Source: Mesorhabditis belari (lineage: Eukaryota > Nematoda > Chromadorea > Rhabditida > Rhabditidae). From it: DNA of 64,000 nt. The translations under genes were made by a program, and so were the position numbers. Shown here in pieces: positions 1 through 11,300 of this stretch. Under the pieces are notes generated by a model. The model did not search any database. It saw only the letters and a list, made by a program, of their open reading frames with translations, and was not told the DNA's origin. Where the stretch lies: assembly GCA_958450365.1 (NCBI GenBank), contig CAUEEP010000759.1:563501-627500 (forward strand). Reading direction: 5' to 3'. Numbering within the stretch: the first letter of the stretch is position 1; each line of letters starts with the position of its first letter.

Positions 1-78
1 CTTTTAAAAAATAAGATCTATTCTTTTGTTTAATTAAAGTATTCTAAAATAAATTGAAATAGAAAGAAGACGGGAGTG

Positions 79-581
79 GGACAAATGCGACCTTTTTTTT
101 GCGCACCCGGACATTTGCGCACCTTTTTTTTCGTACCTTGCCCATTAGCGCACCTTTTTTTGCGTTTTAAGCTCTAAAAGCTCTAAAAAAAGCTCTAAAA
201 AGCTAATATTAACCAATTTCTATTCCAAATGTTGTTTTTCTAGGTAATTTTAGGGCGTAGAATCGAAATTTTGACATATCAGAGCTTGTGGAAGCGACGG
301 ACGAAGTTATACAAAGAGAAAGATCGACAATTTTCTGTAATTTGATCTAGCCGTTTTGTCTTTCAAATTGTCTTTCAAATTGGTTCCACACGCTCTGTTA
401 TGTCAAAATTTGAATTCGACACCCTCAAATTACCTAGAAAAACAACTTTTGGAATAGAAATTGGTTAATATTAGCCTTTAGGGCTTTTTTAAAACGCGAA
501 AAAAGGTGCGCTAATGGGCAAGGTGCGGAAAAAAAGGTGCGCAAATGTCCGGGTGCGCAAAAAAAAAGGTCGCATTTGTCC
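79..581. mobile_element. Foldback element with long inverted arms (family J)
   Basis: The two halves are reverse complements over most of their length: GGACAAATGCGACC at the left end matches GGTCGCATTTGTCC at the right. The inner parts also pair, for example TCTAGGTAATTTTAGGG near 240 against the block near 430. Arms contain T-runs alternating with GCGCACCCGGACATTTGCGC. No transposase is present, so it is a non-autonomous foldback. A fragment of the same end lies at 40706-40765. Confidence 0.8.
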
Positions 582-983
582 AAAGAAGACAATTTTTTTG
601 GGAATACCGTATTCTCTCTAATAGTATTACATTCTCTAATAGTGTCGCAAAAAAAAACGTCGCAAAGTCGCAAAAAAAAAAAACCGATTTTTCGTCATTT
701 TTCAATAATTTTTTTCTAAGTGCTGGTTAATGATAAAAATCTGGGTTATATCTGAAAAAATTACTCAATTTCTCTACTTTAATTTGATATCTAAGCGCGC
801 AGAAACAAACGTACTGGTGTCAAGATATTCGCGTTTGTTTGAGAGTAAACTTTAACGCAAGAAACGTTGCTGCGTTGCTGCGCTTAGACTACGCGACGCT
901 ATAGGGGGGCTTCTATTAGAATTACATTCTTCTATTTACCGTCTGTACACTATTTACAGTGTATTTTGTAAATCATTTTTCAG

Positions 984-1102
984 GTTTCTTCCTTCGATTG
1001 CGATTTATTAGACAAATTCGAGACGATGAGCATTTTTCTGATGCCGATTTTTTCGAAACACCACACGATTTTGAAATCCTCACAAATGGAAAAAGTGAAT
1101 GA
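984..1102 (+). CDS. Possible 3'-terminal exon of an unidentified gene (partial)
   Basis: An open frame of 38 codons starts directly after a good acceptor (CATTTTTCAG, ending at 983) in phase 2 and stops with TGA at 1100-1102. It is acidic at its end and contains DADFFETPHDFEI. About 60 bases downstream is AATAAA (around 1160), fitting a 3' UTR. The same kind of ending (TDFLFETPKQFDFE) occurs at 1871-1960, which supports a genuine protein family C-terminus. Upstream exons were not found and would lie before the window or in the repeat-filled first kilobase. The family is not recognised. Confidence 0.35.
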
Positions 1103-1293
1103 ATGAATTAAAGATTATTTCATAAAAAAACAAAAGAAAATAACGAAAATATTGTATAGAAATAAATTATTGGTAGTTATTTGATTAAAAGTTGATTAAA
1201 AATTGATTCAAAGTTGATTAAAAGTTGATTAAAAGTGAAAAAATTCAAATTTAACTTGTCCAAAGATTTGATGTTGATGAATTGTTGATGTTG

Positions 1294-1395
1294 AGCTCTA
1301 ATATTATAAAGCCGATCTCCTGCAGGATCCAATTCATCAACATCAAAGTTGATGAATTGGATCCTGCAGGAGATCGGCTTTATAATATTAGAGCT
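1294..1395. repeat. Perfect 47-bp-arm palindrome
   Basis: Arms 1294-1340 and 1349-1395 are exact reverse complements around the 8-base spacer CATCAAAG. The arms start AGCTCTAATATTATAAAG and contain CCTGCAGGATCC. It could form a long hairpin as RNA or a cruciform as DNA. Confidence 0.9.
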
Positions 1396-1564
1396 GTTAT
1401 GGAACATTTCAATGTAAAATCAGAGGCTGCATTGATTCCGGGTAAATATGACACGTCTTTTTTGCCCACGTAATTTGTAGATCTGTTACAATTAGAATAT
1501 ACATGTAATGCTGAAAAACAGCAAAAAAAAACCAAATAATTGAATGAAAATAGCTTAATTAGCG

Positions 1565-1625
1565 CTGCAGCGAATAATCGCTGCGGTCCGTTCGGAGTTT
1601 TTGCTGCAGCGATTATTCGCTGCAG
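1565..1625. repeat. Short inverted repeat, CTGCAGCGAATAATCGCTGC
   Basis: The 20-base arm at 1565-1584 is repeated as reverse complement at about 1604-1625 around an 18-20 base loop. CTGCAG ends both arms. Confidence 0.8.
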
Positions 1626-1758
1626 AAGTTTCGAATGGGTTAAAATCATAGCATAAATGAGACAAAAAAGGTTTCAAAAAAGCTAACAAGTAAAACAATT
1701 TAAGAAACTAACTAAGCGTAAAAACTAAATCGTAATTTTAAAACAAAACAAAATGTGA

Positions 1759-1868
1759 TACCGTAAATACTGTAATAGTACCCCATCCCGCTCGTACAGT
1801 CGCGTAAGCTAGACTACGCAACACTCCGCACCGTCATTATGGGGATGGGGTACTATTACAGTACGGTA
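1759..1868. mobile_element. MITE family B, internally deleted copy (B1)
   Basis: It starts TACCGTAAATACTGTAATAG and ends with CTATTACAGTACGGTA, TA at both ends. The middle keeps the GTACAGTCGCGTA and CTAGACTACGCAACACTCC blocks seen in full copies near 13 kb, with the central hairpin lost. Confidence 0.8.
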
Positions 1869-1870
1869 GG

Positions 1871-1960
1871 TTCCCTGAAAATGAGCTGAGCGAAAAGATA
1901 CTAAACTTGAATCCAACAGATTTCCTTTTCGAGACGCCGAAACAATTCGACTTCGAGTGA
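1871..1960 (+). pseudogene. Duplicated 3'-terminal exon fragment, copy 1
   Basis: Directly after MITE B1 the + strand reads FPENELSEKILNLNP, then TDFLFETPKQFDFE and TGA at 1958-1960. The start of the same sequence recurs directly after MITE B2 at 2295. The ending resembles the exon at 984-1102. The only upstream AG is the end of the MITE itself, so either the element landed at an intron-exon edge or this is a dead fragment. Confidence 0.45.
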
Positions 1961-2027
1961 CTGGGACAAAGGGGCCAGATAAGCTTCAAGTTGTCAATAT
2001 TGGCGGTGATTTGGATGCAAAAGATAT

Positions 2028-2292
2028 TACCGTAAATACTGTAATAGTACCCTACCCCCATAATGACGGTGCGGAGTGTTGCGTAGTCTAGCTTTGAACG
2101 AGTTTTTCTCGACACTGGTTTAAGCTACAATGCGGGTTTAAATATCAAAAAATAGCTTAAATTCAGGGCTATTTTTTGATACCTAAACGCGCATTGTAGC
2201 ATAAACCAGTGTCGAGAAAAACTGGTTCAAAGCTAGACTACGCAATACTCCGCACCGTCATTATGGGGGCGGGGTACTATTACAGTACGGTA
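2028..2292. mobile_element. MITE family B copy (B2)
   Basis: Starts TACCGTAAATACTG and ends CAGTACGGTA. It contains the family's internal hairpin, where two copies of ATCAAAAAATAGC lie in opposite orientation around TTCAGGGC, and the outer GTGTCGAGAAAAAC block. Confidence 0.85.
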
Positions 2293-2294
2293 GG

Positions 2295-2375
2295 TTCCCT
2301 GAAAATGAGCTGAGGGAAAAGATATTAAACTTGGATCCAAAAGATTTGAGAACTTTTTGTGAAGAAACTTTATAG
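2295..2375 (+). pseudogene. Duplicated terminal exon fragment, copy 2
   Basis: The first 17 codons (FPENELREKILNLDPKD) match copy 1 at 1871 with a few substitutions, then diverge to a TAG at 2373-2375. It follows MITE B2 at exactly the spacing seen for copy 1, so MITE and exon piece were duplicated together. Its end overlaps the last codons of the minus-strand DUF229 gene. Confidence 0.45.
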
Positions 2376-5300
2376 CAAGAACCCTCGTCCATTACAGTGG
2401 CACAAATGTCGAAAATCCGGATGAGATTTCTCGATGCATCGTGGTTGAATGCCGAAAGAATTTAGTCGTTCAATGCCTGACGCTCGTCTCAATGTACCGC
2501 CTTCACCCACTCGAACGGCCTGCAAATTGTATTTGAAACTAAAGCTGTTTCTAGAGCTTCTAGAGCAAACTAAAGCTGCTTCTAGAGCTTCTAGAGCAAA
2601 CTAAAGCTGCTTCTAGAGCTTCTAGAGCAAACTAAAGCTGCTTCTAGAGCTTCTAGAGCAAACTAAAGCTGCTTCTAGAGCTTCTAGAGCAAACTAAAGC
2701 TGCTTCTAGAGCTTCTAAAGCAAACTAATGCTGCTTCTAGAGCTTCTAGAGCAAACTAAAGCTGCTTCTAGAGCTTCTAGAGCAAACTAAAGCTGTTTCT
2801 AGAGCTTCTAAAACAAACTAAAGCTTTCTCAATAGCTATTCTCCATAGTTTTTTCAATAGTAAATTAAATATTAAAGAGTTTTTGATTTTTTAGAAGATT
2901 TAGAAAGATTATTGGGTAATAATCATAGATTATTGGACAATAATCATAGATTATTGACCGTTTCTAATTGTAAGACTCAGGGGGAACTAGATGAGTTTCT
3001 TCCTAAATATTTTCATGATTTTGTTAAGTGGATAAGATTTGAGATATCTTTCTATGTCATACAATAATCCTAGTTACAAAATCTGCAAAAAGTTTATCTC
3101 TAGTTTATCTCTAGCTTATCAAAAGATCCGTCAACTCACCATTTTGAAATGTCCCAATCCAGGCTCAGCGATAAAAGTCGTCATGTACAAATTTGTTTGA
3201 TTTGCCGGCAAATAAACGATCGTCTTTTCAACCTGTAAGCTTTAATATTTACAGAAATGTTTACAGAAATATTTACAGATATATTTACAGAATTATCTAC
3301 AAATTATGCTCTCCAAATAGATCTGGAATGAGTCTTGTCGTATAGAAAAGTCCCTCGTTTTGAAACTCACATTTTTTAGCTTGAGTCGATCACATTTTCG
3401 CGGGATTTTGTTTTTCTCCAAAATTTTATTGATCTCTTCGACTCCGAACTCGGCTAAACCCTTTTCGATATTGGGATCTCTGAAAAGGAATGCTTGAAAT
3501 TTGATTGAAAAACTGAAAAACAATCATTTTGTTTCGACAATTTCGTGAGGATAAGCATATTTTACAAGATATTGAATAATAGTATTGAAAAGATTGTTTA
3601 AAGTTTTACAAGCAAATTAGTTTTCAGAGATCTCGATATCGAACCGATATATAAAGGGTTTGGTTGAGTTTGGAGTCTCTTTGACTTGAATTCGGAGTCT
3701 CGAGTCAAAGAGACTCTGAATTCAAGTCAAAGATACTCCAAACTCGACTCAAAGAGACTCTGAATTCAAGTCAAAGAGACTCCAAACTCGACTCAAAAAG
3801 ACTCTGAATTCAAGTCAAAGAGACTCCAAACTCGACTCAAAGAGACTCCAAACTCGAGTGGAAGAGTCTCCAAACTCGACTCAAAAAGACTCTGAATTCA
3901 AGTCAAAGAGACTCCAAACTCGACTCAAAAAGACTCTGAATTCAAGTCAAAGAGACTCCAAACTCGACTCAAAGAGACTCCAAACTCGAGTGGAAGAGTC
4001 TCCAAACTCGACTCAAAGAGACTCTGAATTCAAGTCAAAGAGACTCCAAACTCGACTCAAAGAGACTCCAAACTCGAGTCAAAGAGACTCCAAACTCAAG
4101 TCAAAGAGACTCCAAACTCGAGTCAAAGAGATTCCAAACTTTATTGATCTCTTCGACTCCAAATTCCGCCAAACCATTTTCTCTCTCTGAAATCTCTGAA
4201 AACTAATTTGCTTGAAAAACTCTAAACAATCTTTTCAACACTATATCTTGTAAAATATGCTTATCCTAACGAAATTGTCGAAACGAATTGTCAATATTTT
4301 GTAGTTTCTTTTAGAAATTTGAAGTAATGCTTTGTACAGCTAGAAAAGCATTAAAACCTTTAACACCACCTTAAAACCAAACATTTTTCCTTAACAACTT
4401 TGAAACATATTATTTTAAAACCAAAGAATTTCCTCACTTTATTTTTGTGGTTCGATATTCACATAAACAATATGAGAAATCGGTGGGGATATTTCTACAA
4501 TTTCGCTTTGAGAATTGTCCCAACGGACGTAGAAAAGAGGTTGCATTGTTTGGGTTGGATGAGTTGGGGAAGATTGGTCGTTCTGTGAAATCATTGAACT
4601 CATTTGTGATTGTCATCTAAATAGAAGATTTATTGAAAATTATTCATTTAAAGTTTCATTTTTGATTTTTATTTATTTACAAATCTGTTTATTAAATGGA
4701 GCAATATTTTTAAAAAAAATCAATTTTCTTTTAAAACGCTTTCTTTCTTTCTTTTCTTTCTTTCCTTCTTTCTTTCATTTCCTTCTTTCTTTCCTTTCTT
4801 TCTTTCCTTTCTTTCCTTTCCTTTCTTTCCTTTCCTTTCTTTCCTTTCCTTTCTTTCCTTTCCTTTCTTTCCTTTCCTTCTTTCCTTCCTTTCTGTCTTT
4901 CTTTCTTTTCTGTCTTTCTGCCTTTCTTTTCTTTTCAACTTACAATAATATTTTAAAATCCTATAAAATTCCAGTCTTTTGTCTAATTATAAGATTTCGG
5001 AAAAGATATTCAGCAAATTGTATCTAGCATTAGAAAAATTAAGACTTTAGATTTGTATTTTTTGTGCTGAAATCTAAATCACCATTTCCAATGCACTGAT
5101 TACTTCACTTTACTCAGAGAAACGATTCAATGTCAAAAATGAGGCATTCATTTCACTAAAAATGGTGTATATGTTATCCCAAACTAAAAGAAATCCCACC
5201 CAAAAAAAGAAACCCCCCCCCCCGGGGGGCCCCCCCCCCCGCCCGACCCCCCCCCCCCCCCGGCCCCCCCCCCGGGGGCCCCCCCCGGGCGGGACGTCCA

Positions 5301-8300
5301 TCTCTGAGTCGGACGTCCATCTCTGAGTCGGACGTCCGTTTCAGAGGAGAATGAATCTCCTCAGATTCGGACGTCCGGATCGGAGATGGACGTCTCCTCA
5401 GATTCGGACGTAACATATATAAGCACAAACTATAAAGCTCAATTCATCATTTTTCTTTTGCATTTTTACATTTAACGATTTAAGTTTCACATAAGCGCAA
5501 AGTTCACAAACGACTATAGAAATAGGTTTTACAAAACTCACATTCATGATGTCAAGCAGTGTGGCATGAACATCAAATTGAGTCAACAATTTTCTCGAGT
5601 TTATCCTCAGATTTTGAAGCAGCTAAACAGTTTTTAAAAAGAAAAAAGAAAGAAGAAAAGAAAGAAGAAAAGAAAGAAGAAAAGAAAGAAGAAAAGAAAG
5701 AAGAAAAGGAAGAAGAAAAGGAAGAAGAAAAGAAAGAAGAAAAAAGAAGAAGAAAGAAAGAAGAAAAGAAAGAAGAAAAGGAAGAAGAAAGAAGAAAAGA
5801 AAAGGAAAGCTTTACCTGTTGATTATCCCTTAACCATTTCGGTAAAATCATCAAAAACATTGGATTTTTCTGCTCTCTTTGTCCCAACTCGGTTTGAAGA
5901 GTCTGACTGTTTCAAATTACAAGTTTAAAAGGCAACTTTTTTAAAAAATCTTACTCATTGACATAAAAGCTACCGTAAACACTGTAATAGTACCCCACTG
6001 CCCTCGTACAGTCGCGTAGTCGCAAAAGTTTTAGTCGTTTTTTAGTATTTCATTTTTTTCAAAGCGCCCCTACTTTCAAAAAATGTGTCTTTGGTATCAA
6101 AAAATAGCTGAGATTCAGGGCTATTTTTTGATACCTAAACGATCAACGAGCATGACGGTGCGGAGTGTTGCGTAGTCTAGCTTTGAACGAGTTTTTCTCG
6201 ACACTGGTTTATGCTACAATGCTCGCGTAGGTATTAAAAAATAGCTCAAATTCAGGGCTATTTTTTGATACCTACGCGAGCATTGTTAGTATTCTCCATA
6301 AAACCTCGAAACTCGCAAGGGGAAGAGTGAAAGTCTTAAAGTCAGCTTGAAAACTTTGATTCTATAAGTCAATCGAAAAGTTTTGAGAGAAAGAGATGGA
6401 CTGGATCAAGCGAATCTTTATATTTCATTTGATTTTGTGGATTGATTGATTGATTGCTTTATGTGGATCCAAATCCTATCCAAAACCCATCCAAAACCCA
6501 TCCAAATCCTATCCAAATCCTATCCAAATCCTATCCAGATCCTATCCAAAACCCATCCAAAACCCATCCAAATCCAATCCTATCCAAATCCTATCCAAAT
6601 CCCATCCAAAACCCATCCAAAACCCATCCAAAACCCATCCAAATCCTATCCAAAACCTATCCAAATCCAATCCTATCCAAATCCTATCCAAATCCTATCC
6701 AAATCCTATCCAAACCTATCCAGATCCTATCCAAAACCCATCCAAAACCCATCCAAATCCAATCCTATCCAAAACCCATCCAAAACCCATCCAAATCCTA
6801 TCCAAATCCTATCCAAATCCTATCCAGATCCTATCCAAAACCCATCCAAAACCCATCCAAAACCCATCCAAATCCTATCCAAAACCTATCCAAAACCCAT
6901 CCAAAACCCATCCAAATCCTATCCAAATCCTATCCAAAACCCATCCAAAACCCATCCAAAACCCATCCAAAACCCATCCAAAACCCATCCATATTTTCAC
7001 TCACCGCTCCAACTCTCATCCCGTGATCGCTCATGAAAATCACGAACGAATTCGAGAGAACATCGGCGTTTGATTTGAAGAGTTTCTAGAGGAAAAAAAT
7101 CGAAAAACTTCTAGAAGCCTATAAAAATCATAGTTTCCTATTGATTTAATAGCTATTTTTAAAAAATATTCACCTCAAAATCTTCATCCGCATGAAAGAG
7201 AGCATTTGTGTCATCATGAGCAAGTGCACCGACCCAAGTGAGGCCAAATTTTGGTTTTTCTAGATATTTCCCTAGATTTTCGATTAAATTTTAGCAAATT
7301 AAGCAAATTAATTAAGCAATTCGTTTTAGAAAAGCAATTTCTAATTGATTTGCTGACTTTTCTTGTACTTTAGGAGTTAGCCTAAGCCTTTGAAACACGT
7401 TTTTTTTTCAAGATTTCACAGTAATTATCTTTTATTAGAAAGAAAAATAGAATATAATGATATTATAAAATAATAATAGTACTTTTAAGAAAAAGAATGT
7501 AAGAATATCTTTTAAGAATATCAATGCCACTTACTTTTATAGGCTCTCATGAATTTCGCGTGATAATCAAGCTGGGCTTTGTGCATTTCAAAGCAATTTT
7601 GAGTGCTCATATAGTTTTTTAGAACGCTTTCCTTGTGGTGACTGGAGACGAATGGACTGCAAATGTTGAGCTTTTAATCTTTTTTTATTTTTTAGCCTAG
7701 ATTTCTGCACGGAAAGCTAACGAAACGTGAAAACAGCGATTTTTTGGCTCTGCCGCCCTTTACTAAAATAGCTGTAAAAACTTTTAGAAAAGAGATTTCT
7801 CAAAACGGTTTTTACCAATCGATCCGTCTTGAATTCAGCTTTAGGATGAGCTATAAATTGGACAAATTTGGGCATTCAAAATTCGACAAATTTAAGGTAC
7901 TCTCCCAAAAAATCCGAAAGGAAAAATCCACCAACCCAATAGGTATTAAATATAGTTTTTTAGAACGCTTTCCTTGTAGTGAGTGGAGACGAATGGACTC
8001 CAAATCTTTTTAGCTTTTAGCTTTTTAGCTTGCAAAGCTTTTAATCTTTTTTAGATATTAAATATTTGACTTGCTTAACGAGACAAATGGATCGAGACAA
8101 ACGAGACAACTCTAGGCGCTTCATCTAGCCTCCAGAGTATCGAATTCAAATGAACTTTCTTTTTATTTAAAAGCCAAGATTTTAAGCTATCGAATGATAC
8201 TGATCGCTTATATTTTTCTTTTGAAAAATTGGGTCAAAAACCTTATCGAGAATTAACAAGACAATTCCTCGTTATCTCGTTAATTCTCAATAAGGTTTTT

Positions 8301-11300
8301 GACCCAATTTTTCAAAAGAAAAATATAAGCGATCAGTATCATTAGATAGCTTAAAATCTTGGCTTTTAAATAGAAAAAAGTTCATTTGAATTCGATACTC
8401 AGGAAGCTAGATCAAGCGCCTAGAGTTGCTCGACTCATTTGTCTCGTTAAGCAAGTTAATTCTCGTTATTCTTCAAAATATTTCCATATTTATTGTAAGC
8501 TATAAAAGCATTTTAAAAGCTTTTTTAGTTGGAAACGTTAAAATTCACCTTTAGTGGCCTTTAGCGGGCCTTTAGTGGCCTTTAGCGGGCCTTTAGTGGC
8601 CTTTAGCGGGCCTTTAGTGGCCTTTAGCTAGTTACTCACCGAAAAAGGTGATGAGCCTCACGATTTTTGAAACCCTTACATTTCGGGTAGGTGAATGTGG
8701 ATCCTTCGATGTATTCCTCACTGTAGAAAGTTTTGTAGCCTAAAGAAAAGCATCTGTAGGGTTGAATTTGAAACAGAACAGTATTATTTTTTTGATTTTA
8801 AGCTAGCTTTTTAGCGACAAAGGGCTATTGCTTTATTTCAAAAAAGAAAAAACAGACCAATTCTCTCGAATTCCCGAAAGATCACTGTATCATTATCGTG
8901 ATATTGATTACAGACTTGATCCATTGAAAAAAGTGGAGATAGATCTTCCGCTCCAACTGAGGCTCTTTTTGAGGAAGCAATTCGCCAACCTGAAAGGAGG
9001 AATTCATGAATTCACGATGAATAGAATGTCCCGTAAATAGTCTATTAGAGCTTCTATTAGAGCTTCTATTAGAGCTTCTATTAGAGCTTCTATTAGACTT
9101 CTATTAGAGCTTCAATTAGAGCTTCTATTAGAGCTTCAATTAGAGCTTCAATTAGAGCTTCTATTAGAGCTTCAATTAGAGCTTCTATTAGAGCTTCTAT
9201 TAGAGCTTCAATTAGAGCTTCAATTAGAGCTTCTATTAGAGCTTCAATTAGAGCTTCAATTAGAGCTTCTATTAGAGCTTCAATTAGAGCTTCTATTAGA
9301 GATTCTATTAGACTTCTATCGGAGCTTTAATTAGAGCTTCTATTAGACTTCTATTAGAGCTTCTATTAGAGATTCTATTAGAGCTTCTATTAGACTTCTA
9401 TTAGACTTCTATTAGAGCTTCTATTAGTATTTGTTTCAAGCTTCAAGTCTTCAAGTTTCAGCTTTTCCGACTACGGTAGTTTCTGTGTAAAACAATAATC
9501 CGAATTTATTGCATTGGGAAGAAGAAAGTTTTTGTCTTTAGATGTTTTCACTTGTTCTCCAGGTTTAGCTATGTGCTTAAACCTTGAATCCCGTGAAAAA
9601 CCTATTCTTCTACCTTTAGACTTGAACATAAACCCTAAATTGTTTCAAAGATTGTTTCAAATATCAAATAAACCTTAAGAAACTTGAAACAGTTATTTTA
9701 TTACTTAGCATTTAAACCGTTTGATGAAAATAAAGGGAAATTTCTTTTAGCTCAATGATTTAAACGCTCAAATGGCAATTCTTTTTGATTTTGATTGATT
9801 TTGATTGATTTTTGATTGATTTGAATGCTAAAATGAATCATTCTGACTTTTCGAATCATTCTCGAGCTCAATGACTTTGTGCCTTTGTGCTTTAAAGTCT
9901 AGGCAAAGTCTAAACAAAGTTTAAAGTCCTTTCTGACTCACGGAAATCTTGCATTTTCTTGTAACACTAAGCCATTGCCGCAAGAAAGTGAATCCAATGA
10001 TTTGTTTACAGATTTGATCAAAAACTGTACAAAAAGCAACGTCACCCAATAAAAAGGCGTATCCATTCGGTAGACTATTGTCTCCAACTTTATTCAAATG
10101 ATGTAATTGAACGGCTTTCATTACATTTTGGAGATAGCTGAGTGTTCGTGGGAGTGATCTGAAAAAGAAAATGGTTAGTAATCTGCATTTTTTTGATTTG
10201 AGATTTGAGAAATAGAAAACTTGCAGGAATATTAAAGGGATATTTAAAGGATATTTATAGAATATTAAAGGAATATTAAAAGAATATTTAAAGAATATTA
10301 AAGGAATATTAAAGGAATGTTAAAGGGATATTAAAGGGATATTAAAGGAATGTTAAAAGAATATTTATAGAATATTTAAAGAATATTTATAGAATATCAA
10401 AAATAAATCCATAAAATTGGTTGATAAGATTGAAATTTGATTTTTAAGCTTTAAAAGTCACTCACCTTCTCGCTTGGGTCGATGACACTGAATCGAGGAC
10501 AATTATGTGAATATCAGGTTTTCGAAAATCATCTTGTAACGGCTTCACTTTGACTACAGTACTAAATATCGTATTTTCTCTAATAGTAGTGCACCCTGAT
10601 CATCGTTTAAATTGCTCGAAATCTCGAGAACCGCTGATCAGAACCTATCGATGTGGGATCGGAAAATGTAGCTGACGATGAGATCTAGTGGGGGATTAGT
10701 GAGAGGTACAAGCAGTATAAATCAGGAAGCCAGTCACGATCGTTCAAGCTGAGCCTGTGCTATAGGAAGCCCTGAGTGTCCGTCAGTCAGAGCTGACTCT
10801 AGATCTGACTAGTTGACTGTAGCCTGTCTTTCTGTCTGCTTGGAACATAACTATCGACTTCTCTCTCATAGTAGTGCACCCTGATCATCGTCTAAATTGC
10901 TCGAAATCTCGAGAACCGCTTATCAGAACCTATCGATGTGGGGTCGGAAAATGTAGCTGACGATGAGATCTAGTGGAGGATTTGAGTGTTGAGCTTCTGC
11001 AAAAGCTTGGAAACCGTAAAATAGTCACCAACTCGGCTCGCCAGGGTGCATTGCTATTAGAGAAAATACGGTAAATAGCTGATTGGAAGAATTTAGTACA
11101 CTAGAAAGGGAACAAGAAATGGTAAAGAAAAGGAAATCAACTATTTTTAAACTATCCAATCGATGCATTTCCTTTGCTAACTATAAAAGAATGTTTTTGA
11201 AACAAATCACAAACCTTTGCGTTGTCTCGACGATTTGTGTGTGCAGCGTCTGATCGATTGTTTTATTTTGTGCATCAAAGCACTCAACGCGCACGAAATC

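Noticed and set aside
2545..2825. CRISPR-like array of regular repeats
   Set aside because: Repeats are contiguous with no unique spacers, and the host is a eukaryote.
3858..4190. Charged repeat protein of 110 residues
   Set aside because: Minisatellite on the antisense strand of a DUF229 intron.
6446..7073. Open frames of about 190-207 residues rich in Pro, Ser and Lys
   Set aside because: All three frames are open because the 11-12 base repeat lacks stops; it lies in an intron of the minus-strand DUF229 gene.
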